From: JBMYYR01 sp965243605
GTDB taxonomy: Bacteria; Bacteroidota; Bacteroidia; Flavobacteriales; CAJXXR01
Direction: 5' to 3'
Assembly: GCA_965243605.1 (NCBI GenBank)
Contig: CBDEVQ010000098.1
Span: 5,103 to 69,102 of the forward strand
Length of the DNA: 64,000 bases
Positions 18,486-28,289 of this stretch are shown here, piece after piece. How positions within the stretch are numbered: position 1 is the stretch's first letter; the number at the start of each line of letters is the position of its first letter. Made by a program: the position numbers and the translations under genes. Under the pieces are notes generated by a model, which was not told where the DNA came from, made no database searches, and saw only the letters and a list, made by a program, of their open reading frames with translations.

Positions 18486-18962
18486 ATGAAAACTTTATCC
18501 CTTATTCTATTTACGTGTTTGAGTTGTATTTGCATCGCCCAAACCAAATTTTATATAGATGAATACGTAGCCTTTCCAGATCTTAAAATTAAAATTGGAG
18601 AAGAGACCACCTTATCGGATGTTAAAATTAAAATTGGAGAAGATATTACCTTTGAAGATTTCACGGTAAAGGTGACGAATAAAGAATCGGAAGCTCACTT
18701 TATTGTCGTAGACTCTAAATTTAAAGCCGATAAAACCATTAAAGCCAGTGAGAATGAGACCTTACCTGATATTCGAATTAAAGTTGGTGAAGGCGTTACT
18801 TTCCCAGATGTAAGTATCAAAATAAAAGCTTCAGGAAAAGCGGATTATTTAGTGTTCTCAGAAAAAAAAGACATTTCTACAAATGAAATAGTATTGGCTA
18901 TATTACCTGTAATTAATAATAAGATTGATAACAAATTAGAAGGAATTCCAACACTTGAATAA
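18486..18962 (+). CDS. Secreted protein with short internal repeats, unknown function
   Basis: A 158-residue protein with a signal peptide (cleavage near CIAQ at residue 19). The mature part contains four related segments of the form (F/L)xD-(L/V/I)-x-I-K-(I/V)-G-E: LKIKIGEETTLSDV, VKIKIGEDITFEDF, IRIKVGEGVTFPDV and a shorter VSIKIK. The two pairs are separated by a spacer, as if a two-repeat unit had duplicated. This suggests a beta-strand repeat fold. It has its own start region and no tight neighbours. I do not recognise a function. Confidence 0.7.
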   Translation: MKTLSLILFTCLSCICIAQTKFYIDEYVAFPDLKIKIGEETTLSDVKIKIGEDITFEDFTVKVTNKESEAHFIVVDSKFKADKTIKASENETLPDIRIKVGEGVTFPDVSIKIKASGKADYLVFSEKKDISTNEIVLAILPVINNKIDNKLEGIPTLE

Positions 18963-18975
18963 TGCAATTCACAAA

Positions 18976-19341
18976 CTACATTGCTATTACATTAGCATAG
19001 CTTACAACCATAAATAAAACGATTAACGCATATACAAATCCATATTTTAACTTATTTTTCTTCAAAAAATCCCATAAACTCGTTTGTGACAAATATTGTT
19101 GATTATAATTGGACGTATAGTGAACTTCTTGCAAATGCTTTGGCTCATGAGAACCTGGTAAACGTTTTAATACAGCATGGGATACGTCTATAAGTATATA
19201 ACTTAATAACAACACAAAAACACATAGCATCAAGTAGCCATACCAAGTTAATCCTATAGGGAAAATCATTCTGCAAAAAAGATTATTTGATATACTATAT
19301 TCTAATATTCTAAACGTATTATTGAGACCAAATACAATCAT
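18976..19341 (-). CDS. Small membrane protein, paralogue of the gene at 20073
   Basis: 121 residues with two probable membrane segments (about 30-52 and 98-118) around a polar central part. The central HYTSNYNQQY stretch matches HYEATYNQKY in the protein encoded at 20073-20420, and both have a SLW-or NLW-type segment before the last membrane helix. This marks them as diverged paralogues. Function unknown. It is the last of three minus-strand membrane genes that probably form one unit. Confidence 0.6.
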   Translation of the reverse strand: MIVFGLNNTFRILEYSISNNLFCRMIFPIGLTWYGYLMLCVFVLLLSYILIDVSHAVLKRLPGSHEPKHLQEVHYTSNYNQQYLSQTSLWDFLKKNKLKYGFVYALIVLFMVVSYANVIAM

Positions 19342-19375
19342 ATATTTTTATTTATTGTTATTATTTTCATAAAAC

Positions 19376-19996
19376 TCAAACCTCATTTAACCTTGGCTTT
19401 TCTTTCCATAAATATACACTTCCTAGCAGCAACCATGCGATAATAAATCCAGAATACAGGTATACAGCAATCGTTTTCAAGTCACCATCTGGTATTTTCA
19501 ATTGTAATGTAAAAAGAATTACTCCTAACAAAAATATGATTAAAGCTATAGCCTTCCAAGATGGTGCGTTACTAAATTTAATCATTGAATAATAAATGCC
19601 TCTCACTACTAACCCATAAGCCCCTACATTCCCAATGGTAAACACCTGCCCTTCCGAAATTTGGTCATTAAGATTTGCAAAAATCATAATGGTTAAAATC
19701 ATAAGTATATGTAATGGTATTCTAGAGATTAAAAACACCTTATTCTGCTCCAAAATATTCGTTTTACTCGAATTAGAGATTACTTCCTCTCCAAAAGAAT
19801 ACCATGAGACTTTATGCCTAAATATTTGATAAATAAGGCAGCTAATAAACGTTAGTATAAGCACTCCAAGATTAACATAAATGGATTGAGGTCCAAAAAA
19901 CACGGTTCCCATCATTAAGAAAACCAATATTATCATATTCAACATGTAGAAATTACAAACAAATATAAAAAGGTGAGTAAATATTTTTTTAATCAT
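19376..19996 (-). CDS. Polytopic membrane protein, unknown function
   Basis: 206 residues with about six hydrophobic segments: two near the N-terminus, two in the middle, two near the C-terminus. No conserved motif is recognised. It lies between the two paralogous small membrane proteins, same strand, 34 and 76 bases away, so the three may work together. Confidence 0.6.
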   Translation of the reverse strand: MIKKIFTHLFIFVCNFYMLNMIILVFLMMGTVFFGPQSIYVNLGVLILTFISCLIYQIFRHKVSWYSFGEEVISNSSKTNILEQNKVFLISRIPLHILMILTIMIFANLNDQISEGQVFTIGNVGAYGLVVRGIYYSMIKFSNAPSWKAIALIIFLLGVILFTLQLKIPDGDLKTIAVYLYSGFIIAWLLLGSVYLWKEKPRLNEV

Positions 19997-20072
19997 ATAA
20001 TATCAATTCTTACAAAATAAAAAAGTCACTCAAAACTGAATGTGAAACCTCTTAACTTATTAAACTAAGGTT

Positions 20073-20420
20073 TTAAAACCAATCATTAAAGGTAATTTCA
20101 TTATAACTATTAAACACAAATAATAAGGCAAGAATAATAACCAATATATTCCAAAGGTTAATGGTTCTTAATTTATGAATAATAGAATCCTTATTTTGAT
20201 ACTTCTGATTATAAGTCGCTTCGTAATGGATGTTTGACATTACTTTTTTATTAGACAAAGACGGATACGCTTTAATCATAAGATTAGAGAATATATGCAG
20301 TACAAATCCTATAAGGATGGTTAATATAACCAGTATAAAAAAGGTTTTGGAAGACAATGCATGTGAATCAATAATTCGAGACCCACCTATCATATTATAT
20401 GAAATGATATCAAAAATCAT
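20073..20420 (-). CDS. Small membrane protein, paralogue of the gene at 18976
   Basis: 115 residues, two probable membrane segments (about 28-50 and 90-107). It shares the HYxxxYNQxY stretch and overall layout with the protein at 18976-19341. No function known. Confidence 0.6.
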   Translation of the reverse strand: MIFDIISYNMIGGSRIIDSHALSSKTFFILVILTILIGFVLHIFSNLMIKAYPSLSNKKVMSNIHYEATYNQKYQNKDSIIHKLRTINLWNILVIILALLFVFNSYNEITFNDWF

Positions 20421-20549
20421 ATTGATTAATATTGAGTTAAATAATTACTCTAACTTATTAAAGATAATAATTTTACATGATATATAAAAGATTCTTATTA
20501 ACAAAAATGTTAATAAAAATAGTACAAAACACTTAATTCCAATACCATA

Positions 20550-21248
20550 TTATGGTTTAGTTCCAAATATTTTCATTTGCGGTACAAATGCCCTTCTATT
20601 CATTTCTAATACATGGATTATAGATTCAGCAATGTCTGATGGATTTAATCTTTCTGAATCTTGTGGAATTGATGCTCCATTATTATTGTTGTTGGTATCG
20701 GTACACCAACTCGGATCTATATGGAATACACGAATATTATCTTTTCTATATTCTAAACTTAAGTTTTGAGAAACAATTTGTAATGCAGACTTACTTGCAG
20801 AATATGCTGCACCTTTTTCAAAGGCATAATACGCACCGGTTGCCCCTATATTTACAATATCTCCTTGTTTATTACTTCTAAAAAATGGGAGAGCTAATTG
20901 CGACAACCTTGCTGGTGCAATTGTATTTATGGCAAACATATGCTCAAAGTGTGCTCTACTTAATTTTTCAAAAGATTCGGCAATTACAAACCCCGCATTA
21001 TTAATTAATACAACTACTCCACCTAAATGGTTAAGAGCGGTTTAAAAAAAACATACTAACTCTTCTTCTTTCGATAAATCTGCCACAATGCCTTTATAAC
21101 CTGTTAATTGAGATTGTTTCTCAACATCAGATTCTATATGTCCTCCAAATACTACATTCGCTTTTTTTTCTTTCAATAATGTTAACAAATAGGCTCCTAT
21201 TCCAGAAGACCCACCTGTTAAAATTACACTTACATTCTGCCAATTCAT
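20550..21248 (-). pseudogene. Short-chain dehydrogenase/reductase with an in-frame stop
   Basis: An NAD(P)-dependent oxidoreductase of the SDR family. The coenzyme-binding TGGSSGIGAYLL is at residues 11-22, the structural NNAG motif is present after the break, and the catalytic Tyr-Lys lies in YSASKSALQ. A TAA at 21042-21044 (codon 69), inside a run of eight A on the plus strand, interrupts one otherwise continuous frame; reading through it gives 232 residues, usual for the family. The start overlaps the end of the DsbA-like gene by four bases. Either a nonsense mutation, compensating indels in the homopolymer, or a consensus error. Confidence 0.8.
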
Positions 21249-21937
21249 AGCCTTTCATTTAATACGTTTGTCATACGTTCTAAATCAAAATACCCAGATG
21301 CCAATACCTCTTGTTTATCTTTGCTTTGAAGAATAAAAGTTGGAAATCCATTCGCTAAAGTTGATGCTCTGTTAAATTCAGTTTTGGTTTGTTTCAGGTT
21401 TTCTTCGGACATCCATTCCTTGGTAAAAACGTTTGATTCTATCTTCATGTCATTTAAAATAGCTGTATAAACCTCTATTTTATCTAACCTTAGTCCATCT
21501 TTAAACAATGCTTTTTGGACATTCCCTGTAAACTCAACTGCCTTATCTGGATAATTTGCTTTAACCCAAACAATTGCCGCAGAAGGTTCTAGACTGCTAA
21601 AAGCATAGGTGCTATCCTTAACACGATTATAATACTCTTCTCTAACATCAGCCCTAGTCGTTTCAACCATTCTTGGCGCATGGTTTTGGATAAACTGACT
21701 TAATCCATCACCACCAATAGGTGCTTGGTCACCCAACCACATTCCACCAACCACAATTTCAATTTCGGCTTTACCTTTATATGTTGCATAAAGCGTTTGG
21801 ATATTTTCACTATTCCCATAGCACCATCCACATTGTGGATCCATAACGTAAATTAGTTTTTTCATGTCTTTCTTTTCCGCTTGTGAACACCCCATTATGC
21901 TTTGCAGAAGTAATAGGGTTATGATTAATAATCTCAT
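21245..21937 (-). CDS. DsbA-family thioredoxin-fold lipoprotein
   Basis: 230 residues. The N-terminus is a lipoprotein signal with Cys at residue 17 (QSIMGCSQ). The redox motif is CGWC in MDPQCGWCYGNSENI, followed by a helical insertion and a C-terminal thioredoxin half with cis-Pro in NGFPTFILQSKD. This is the layout of DsbA-like oxidoreductases that make or isomerise disulfides, here outside the cytoplasm. The partner is unknown. It overlaps the SDR gene by ATGA, so both are co-transcribed, with the AraC-type regulator just upstream on the same strand. Confidence 0.85.
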   Translation of the reverse strand: MRLLIITLLLLQSIMGCSQAEKKDMKKLIYVMDPQCGWCYGNSENIQTLYATYKGKAEIEIVVGGMWLGDQAPIGGDGLSQFIQNHAPRMVETTRADVREEYYNRVKDSTYAFSSLEPSAAIVWVKANYPDKAVEFTGNVQKALFKDGLRLDKIEVYTAILNDMKIESNVFTKEWMSEENLKQTKTEFNRASTLANGFPTFILQSKDKQEVLASGYFDLERMTNVLNERL

Positions 21938-22022
21938 AGCTTATAACTTTTGTAATGAACTTGTTTACAAAAGTGAAGGAATTCTATTAAAACAATTGGT
22001 ACTAATACTCTATAAAATGGTA

Positions 22023-22832
22023 CTATTTTACATTTGACACTTGTTCTCTAAATTCTTTCGGTAGCATTCCTGTATGCTTTTTAAAAAAACGAGTGAAATA
22101 TGAATTATCCTCAAAACCTAATAAATATGCAATCTGAGCTATTGTATACGTTGAATAATACAATTCTTTTTTAGCTTCAATACATAACCGTTCGTTTAAA
22201 ACCGTTATGGTAGTTTTATTCATTACGGAATTAACAACCTCATTTAATTTACGGGGTGTTACACCTAATTTTTCAGCGTAAAATTTAATAGGATGATGGG
22301 CTTTAATATGGGTATCCATTAGTATTTGAAAGCGATCGAAAACTTCGATTTCTGATCTACTTTCATTTATAGAACATGGGAACTGCTCTTCTTTAATCGC
22401 TTGTAGCTTATAAATTAATGATTTAATGAGGTGAATATGAAAGGGGCTTAATGTTGTCTTCGTCTTAAATTCTTGATTAAAAATTTGGAATATGGCATTA
22501 AATATATTGGCATGTTCTGTACTAATTTTAACCTCTGATATTCGATTAAAACGACTAAACAACAAACGAGGCAATTCATCTATTATATCTTCAGAAAAAC
22601 GAATAACATGTCCTTCAACAAATTGATTCGGTAAAAACTGATGAATACGACCTTTAGGAAATATAAAAAATGCACTGGCCTCTATTGTAAATTGGTCTCC
22701 ATCAATAATAAAATCAGCAGACCCAGCAGTTAGCCACATCATTTCATGATAGGCTTTACGTCTATGTTCTATAGGTTGATTAATCAATTGATTAATCTCA
22801 TCTGTATTTATTTTAAAATACTGAAAATACAT
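22023..22832 (-). CDS. AraC-family transcriptional regulator
   Basis: 269 residues with an N-terminal cupin-like sensor part (about 1-130) and a C-terminal AraC/XylS DNA-binding domain with two helix-turn-helix motifs (about 170-265), the second carrying the family signature IAQIAYLLGFEDNSYFTRFFKKHTG. The sensed compound is unknown. Its position directly upstream of the DsbA-like/SDR pair, same strand, suggests that it controls them. Confidence 0.9.
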   Translation of the reverse strand: MYFQYFKINTDEINQLINQPIEHRRKAYHEMMWLTAGSADFIIDGDQFTIEASAFFIFPKGRIHQFLPNQFVEGHVIRFSEDIIDELPRLLFSRFNRISEVKISTEHANIFNAIFQIFNQEFKTKTTLSPFHIHLIKSLIYKLQAIKEEQFPCSINESRSEIEVFDRFQILMDTHIKAHHPIKFYAEKLGVTPRKLNEVVNSVMNKTTITVLNERLCIEAKKELYYSTYTIAQIAYLLGFEDNSYFTRFFKKHTGMLPKEFREQVSNVK

Positions 22833-22841
22833 TGCTTAACC

Positions 22842-23345
22842 TTAAAATTTATCAATACTAAAATACCACCATGTTAGTAATCCACCAAGACATGGATATC
22901 CTAAAATAGTTCCATAAAACAAAATTGGATTCTGCACTCTTACCTCTTGTACTGTTATTGATATATTGGCTGCCTTACACGTCTTAATAGCCAATACAAT
23001 TAATACAATATCTAGAATGGGAAAAATATCTATTACATATCCTAAGGCTGAATCTATTATTATTTTCATTACAGCATAGAATAAAATAATATAGGGCGTT
23101 AACTTCAATACACGTTGTACTTTAGCAAGCATATTTGCATAAAGCATAATCGTAAACATAAGACTCAAAGCACCAAACATTCCATGCTTAATAATAGATA
23201 CTCTATCTAACATAAAAATATAGAATATACCAGATGTAAATCGTTTAGAAAACTCCATCCCAAAAATAAAAAGATGAATACATGTTAATATACACCAGAG
23301 TAATATATAGAGGTTTTTATACTTTATTTGTCTATTCGTTTCCAA
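22842..23345 (-). CDS. Membrane protein, unknown function
   Basis: 167 residues with four or five hydrophobic segments and no recognisable motif. It starts METNRQIKYKNLYILLW. Its stop lies 10 bases before the start of the AraC-type gene, so they are probably co-transcribed. Confidence 0.55.
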   Translation of the reverse strand: METNRQIKYKNLYILLWCILTCIHLFIFGMEFSKRFTSGIFYIFMLDRVSIIKHGMFGALSLMFTIMLYANMLAKVQRVLKLTPYIILFYAVMKIIIDSALGYVIDIFPILDIVLIVLAIKTCKAANISITVQEVRVQNPILFYGTILGYPCLGGLLTWWYFSIDKF

Positions 23346-23404
23346 TTGATATTTAATTACGATTACAAATTACTAAAAATTATTCTTTATTACTTAAACA
23401 TTAA

Positions 23405-23435
23405 AAAAGCCGAAATTGAAACAATTTCGGCTTTT
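23405..23435. terminator. Terminator after metF
   Basis: A perfect 14-bp stem (AAAAGCCGAAATTG with CAATTTCGGCTTTT) and AAA loop. On the minus strand a T-run follows, ending the methionine operon 5 bases beyond the metF stop. Confidence 0.9.
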
Positions 23436-23439
23436 AACT

Positions 23440-24393
23440 TTATAATACTTCTTTTACAATATCTCGAATAGAATCGGATTTCCCCATTGAAAAATAATGG
23501 AGAACTGGTACTCCATATTTTATTAACTCTTGAGATTGATGTATGGCCCACTCTACTCCTAATGCTTTAACATCTACATTGGTTTTACATTTCATAACCT
23601 CAGAAGCTAACTCATCTGGAAGGTCTACAAAAAACTTATGAGGCAACATAGACATTTGTCGCTTAGATGCTAAAGGTTTTATCCCTGGTATAATAGGGAC
23701 TGTAATTCCTGCTTCTCTACATTTTTCGACAAACGAAAAGTACTTTTGGTTATCAAAAAACATCTGAGTAATTAAGAATTCTGCACCAGCATCTACCTTT
23801 TGTTTTAAATAATGAATATCCATATCTAAATTTGGAGACTCCATATGTTTTTCTGGATATGCGGCAGCTCCTATGCAAAAATTGGTAGCCGACGTATTTG
23901 CCAACTCTTGATCTAAGTAGTTTCCAGCATTTAAATCTTTAACCTGACCTATTAGCTCATTTGCATATCGATGTCCATGATCTTCGGCTCTAAAATAAGG
24001 TTCACTTTTTACAGCGTCTCCTCTTAATGCTAAAACGTTATCAATTTCTAAGAAATCCAAATCGATTAAAAAGTTCTCTGTATCTTCTTTATTAAAACCT
24101 CCACAAAGCACATGAGGTATAGTATCAATCTTAAATTTAGACTGAAGAGCTGCACACAATCCTACAGTACCAGGGCGTTTTCTTACCACTTTTTTCTCAT
24201 GAAGATTATCGGATACTTTTCTATAAACAAACTCTTCTCTGTGATAAGTAACATTTATAAACGATGGATTATAATCTAACACGGTATTTATAGAATCATA
24301 AACCGATTTTATATTTTGACCTTTTAAAGGTGGTAAAACTTCTAAACTAAATAAAGTTGAATTCGCTTTTGCTATATGTTCTGTAACTTTCAT
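23440..24393 (-). CDS. metF: 5,10-methylenetetrahydrofolate reductase
   Basis: Reduces methylene-THF to methyl-THF with FAD and NADH, giving the methyl donor for MetH. 317 residues, the normal length of the bacterial TIM-barrel enzyme. Recognisable parts: FSLEVLPP at residues 16-23 (the catalytic Glu region), LALRGD in the middle (folate site), and the FLITQMFFDNQKYF stretch. It lies 9 bases after metH part 2 and is the last gene of the riboswitch-controlled operon. Confidence 0.95.
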   Translation of the reverse strand: MKVTEHIAKANSTLFSLEVLPPLKGQNIKSVYDSINTVLDYNPSFINVTYHREEFVYRKVSDNLHEKKVVRKRPGTVGLCAALQSKFKIDTIPHVLCGGFNKEDTENFLIDLDFLEIDNVLALRGDAVKSEPYFRAEDHGHRYANELIGQVKDLNAGNYLDQELANTSATNFCIGAAAYPEKHMESPNLDMDIHYLKQKVDAGAEFLITQMFFDNQKYFSFVEKCREAGITVPIIPGIKPLASKRQMSMLPHKFFVDLPDELASEVMKCKTNVDVKALGVEWAIHQSQELIKYGVPVLHYFSMGKSDSIRDIVKEVL

Positions 24394-24402
24394 ACGTTCT
24401 GT

Positions 24403-27055
24403 TTAAATAGAGGTTAAATTTGGTCTTAACCACTTACGACCTTCTTCTATTGCCATTCCTTTTCTATCGCAATAGTCTTTGAGTTGGTCTTCACCTATTT
24501 TACCCAAGGCAAAATATCGTGTTTCTGGACTTGAAAAATAATATCCTGAAACTGCTGCTGCCGGATACATGGCTAAATTTTCGGTCAATGAAACTCCAAT
24601 ACGTTTCTCTACATCTAAGAGTTTAAAAATGGTTGTTTTTTCATTGTGATCAGGACATGCTGGGTAACCAGGTGCTGGGCGAATCCCTCTGTAATTTTCT
24701 TTAACAAAATCTTCAGTCGTTAAAGATTCATTAGGCGCATATGCCCAATACTCTTTACGAATACGTTCATGTAAATATTCGGCAAATGCCTCGGCGATAC
24801 GGTCGGCTAATGCTAAATACATTATCGATTGATAATCGTCTCCTTGATCTTTAAAACGTTGAGCTTCTTGCTCAAAATAATGACCTGCCGTTACGCAAAA
24901 ACATCCTGTATAATCAGGCTGATTTTCTGAAACAAAATCAGATAGTGCGTAATAATTAGCAGACTCTGATTTCTTTTCCTTTTGTTGTCTTAGCGTTAAA
25001 AATGTATCTAAAACGTCTTTACGTTCTTCATTTTTATATAAAACGATATCATCCCCTTTTTTCTGAGCTGGAAATATTCCCCAAACTCCATGTATTCCAA
25101 GATCTCTTCTACGTTCTAATTTGTCTAATTGCTTTTGTGCTTCATTAAACAAGTTTTGAGCCGCTTCGTTCTTTAATACTTTAGGGTACTGACCTTTGAT
25201 ATTCCATGTCCAAAAAAATGGAGACCAGTCAATGTATTTTCTCAATACATTTAAACTCATATTCTTTTCTTCATGCACTCCCTTTAATAAAGGAACTGGT
25301 GGAATATAACTTTCTGGGATTTGAAACGCCTTATCTTGAGCCGTTTTCAAATCTATAAATACATCCTTATTTTTTTTATTAAAATAACCGTCTCTTAGCT
25401 TTTGATACTGATTTTTTATATTGATTTCAAAATCTTTCGGTTTACCTAACACTTCACTAACAATGGTTACAGCCTTGGATGCATCAGTAATATAAACTAC
25501 CGATTTTTCATATTCTGGATCTATTTTAACAGCAGTATGTGTAGGTGATGTTGTTGCTCCTCCAATAAGTAATGGAATATTCAATCCATTACGTTTCATC
25601 TCTTTAGCTACAAATACCATTTCATCTAAACTTGGTGTAATTAATCCACTTAACCCAATCGCATCAACCTTTTGATCTATGGCCGCTTGAATTATTTTAT
25701 CGGCAGAAACCATGATTCCTAAATCAATAATCTCATAATTATTACAAGCCAAAACCACAGAAACGATGTTCTTACCAATATCATGGACATCTCCTTTTAC
25801 AGTTGCCATAAGTATTTTACCTGCACTTTTAGCCCCTCCTTTTTTAGATTCTTCAATATAAGGTTCTAAATAAGCAACGGCCTTTTTCATTACTCGTGCC
25901 GATTTAACCACTTGAGGTAAAAACATTTTACCAGCCTCCAAATAAATCACCAACAATACCCATTCCGTCCATTAGCGGTCCTTCAATAACATGTATTGGA
26001 AGATCAAAGGTTGTTCTAATTTCTTCTACGTCCTCAATAATAAACTTATCAATTCCTTTAACTAAAGCATGATTAATTCGTTTCGGCAACAGGCTTTAAT
26101 CGCCATTCATCAATCTTAACTTCTGTTTTTTCAGTATTGGTTATCGATTCTGCAAATTCTAATAATGCATCTACGGCATCGTCATGACGGTTAAGTAGTA
26201 CATCTTCTATTTTGGTTAATAAATCTTTAGGAACATCATCATATATTTCTAATAAATTCGGGTTAACAATTCCCATTGTTAATCCATTATTTACCGCATG
26301 ATATAAGAATGCTGCATGAATGGCTTCTCTTACTTTATTGTTTCCTCTAAAACGAAAAAGACACATTACTAACTCCACCACAAATATTGGCATGAGGCAA
26401 GTTTTCTCCGGATCCATTTACAAGCATTAATAAAATCTATAGCTGCGGTTTTATGTTCGTCCATTCCTGTGGCTACAGGGAATATATTCGGGTCAAAAAT
26501 GATATCTTCTGGAGGGAAACCTATGTCCATAAGTGCATTATACGACCGTTCACAAATTTGAATTCTACGTTCGTAATTATCAGCTTGCCCATCTTCATCA
26601 AAAGCCATGACTACAACAGCAGCACCAAATTTTTGAATGTATTTGGCTTGACTAATAAATTCTTCGTCTCCATTTTTTAAGCGATATTGAATTGACAATA
26701 CACTTTCCTTGTATACATTTTAATCCAGCTTCAATAATTTCCCATTTAGAGCTATCTACCATGATTGGCACTCTAGAAATGTCCGGTTCCGAAAGCAATT
26801 AAAAAACAAGAATTTTTCCATAGAGGCTTTCCCATCAATTAACCCATCATCCATATTAATATCGATAATTTGGGCTCCACCTTCTACTTGGTCTCTTGCA
26901 ACATCAAGGGCTTCTTCGAATTTCTCTTCTTTTATTAAGCGTAAAAATCGTTTAGAACCAGCAACATTCGTACGCTCTCCAATGTTTATAAAATTAGATT
27001 CTGGTCTTACGACTACAGATTCTAATCCCGATAGTTGTAATACATTATTAGGCAT
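24403..27055 (-). pseudogene. metH: Methionine synthase, folate/B12/activation part, frameshifted
   Basis: The cobalamin-dependent methionine synthase without its homocysteine domain, as expected where MetH is split. Repaired, it would be about 880 residues: pterin-binding domain (ERTNVAGSKRFLRLI, DINMDDGLIDG), B12 cap and Rossmann domain with DVHDIGKN (the His ligand of cobalt), and the AdoMet-binding activation domain (RGIRPAPGYPACPDH). I can place about seven breaks, all one extra base: two near 26785-26805, one near 26675, one near 26418, one near 26345, one near 26082 and one near 25940. Most are in short homopolymers. Flanking sequence aligns perfectly in the repaired frame, so decay must be very recent, or the insertions are consensus errors. 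Confidence 0.88.
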
Positions 27056-28049
27056 GGTTTGGAATTTCTCTTGGTTGGAATTGTTCAGCTAGTTGTGCAA
27101 TGGCTGCAATATGTTCAGGAGACGTCCCACAACATCCTCCTAATATGTTTAACGTTTTGTTTTCTAAAAATGGAGTTAATTGTCTTACCATATCTTCCGG
27201 ATTTTGGTCGTATTCTCCAAATTCATTTGGTAGTCCTGCATTAGGGTGAGCAGATGTTCCTCCATTGCATATTTGACTTAATTGTAAAGAATATGGCAAT
27301 AACTGACTAGCACCCAATGCGCAATTAAATCCAATACTCATAGGCTTAACGTGTTTTATCGATATAAAAAACGCTTCTAAGGTTTGCCCAGATAATAATC
27401 GTCCACTAGCATCTGTAATAGTTCCACTAATCATTATAGGATATTCACGACCTATGTCTTCAAATACATTCTGAGCCGCAAATAAAGCGGCCTTTGCATT
27501 AAGGGTATCAAATATGGTTTCTATCAATAACGTATCTACTCCTCCATCTATTAATCCTTTAATTTGTAAGGTATACGCATCTACTAATTCATCAAAACTG
27601 ATATTTCTAAACCCTGGACGGTTAACATCTGGAGATAAACTTGCCGTACGATTGGTTGGCCCTACTGATCCTGCTACAAATCGAGGTTTATCAGGGTTTT
27701 GCTTTGTATATTCTTCGCATGCTTCCTTCGCGACTTTAGCGCCGTAATAATTAAGATCATATACAGCATCTACCAAATCATAATCCAACATACTTACAGA
27801 TGTAGACGAAAATGTATTGGTTTCTATAATATCTGCTCCTGCATCTAAATAGGCTTTATGAATTTCTTTAATCACATTAGGTTTAGTGATATTCAATAAA
27901 TCATTATTCCCTTTTAAATCACTAGAATGCTGAGCAAATCGTTCTCCTCGAAAATCAGATTCGGTAAGGTTATAGCCTTGAATCATGGTACCCATAGCAC
28001 CATCTAAAACAAGTATTCTTTTTTTGATTTCTTCCTGTATTGTAGACAT
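27048..28049 (-). CDS. Methionine synthase, homocysteine-binding part (split MetH)
   Basis: 333 residues of the homocysteine S-methyltransferase domain. It begins with the LDGAMGTMIQ stretch and keeps the zinc ligands: a Cys in GFNCALGA and the Cys pair in GGCCGTSPEHI. Transfers the methyl group from methylcobalamin on the partner protein to homocysteine. The stop overlaps the start of metH part 2 by 8 bases, so the split at this boundary is native organisation, not one of the frameshifts. First gene behind the SAM riboswitch. Confidence 0.93.
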   Translation of the reverse strand: MSTIQEEIKKRILVLDGAMGTMIQGYNLTESDFRGERFAQHSSDLKGNNDLLNITKPNVIKEIHKAYLDAGADIIETNTFSSTSVSMLDYDLVDAVYDLNYYGAKVAKEACEEYTKQNPDKPRFVAGSVGPTNRTASLSPDVNRPGFRNISFDELVDAYTLQIKGLIDGGVDTLLIETIFDTLNAKAALFAAQNVFEDIGREYPIMISGTITDASGRLLSGQTLEAFFISIKHVKPMSIGFNCALGASQLLPYSLQLSQICNGGTSAHPNAGLPNEFGEYDQNPEDMVRQLTPFLENKTLNILGGCCGTSPEHIAAIAQLAEQFQPREIPNHA

Positions 28050-28071
28050 AATTAACTTTTATACAGGAAAG

Positions 28072-28089
28072 ATGTCAAGAACTTGACAT
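28072..28089 (-). promoter_or_regulatory. Hairpin between riboswitch and metH start
   Basis: A perfect 8-bp stem (ATGTCAAG with CTTGACAT) lies 22 bases before the metH start. No T-run follows, so it may be an expression platform acting on translation rather than a terminator. Confidence 0.45.
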
Positions 28090-28099
28090 TTTTAAGATT

Positions 28100-28202
28100 G
28101 TTATCTATCCAGACTATGTCTGGTAGAATTTAGCACCTTCTTTCAAATTGAAAGGGTTGCTAAGGCTTCACTGGGTCTAATCCCTTCACCTTTCCTTATA
28201 AC
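28100..28202 (-). ncRNA. SAM-I (S-box) riboswitch
   Basis: On the minus strand the conserved S-box core is visible: GGTGAAGGGATTAGACCC, then AGTGAAGCCTTAGCAACC, then AAGGTGCTAAATTC, then a hairpin (CCAGAC-ATA-GTCTGG) and AGATAA. The closing P1 helix pairs GTTAT with ATAAC at the ends. S-box aptamers bind S-adenosylmethionine and shut down methionine synthesis genes; the operon downstream (metH, metH, metF) fits exactly. Confidence 0.93.
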
Positions 28203-28206
28203 TGGA

Positions 28207-28239
28207 CAAATATATTGATAAAAGATTGGGAAAAACAAA
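28207..28239 (-). promoter_or_regulatory. Promoter of the methionine operon
   Basis: On the minus strand, TTTG (28236-28239), a spacer of 21 bases and TATATTTG (28207-28214) match the Bacteroidota TTG/TAnnTTTG consensus. It lies a few bases before the SAM aptamer, placing the transcript start at the aptamer. Confidence 0.7.
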
Positions 28240-28289
28240 TATTTTGAAGAAAATAATTAATTTTCTGCTATAAATAGAGATATTGTACG

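Noticed and set aside
27048..27055. Break between the two metH parts as a frameshift
   Set aside because: The homocysteine domain ends cleanly and the second gene starts with its own ATG in an 8-base overlap; split MetH is normal in this group.
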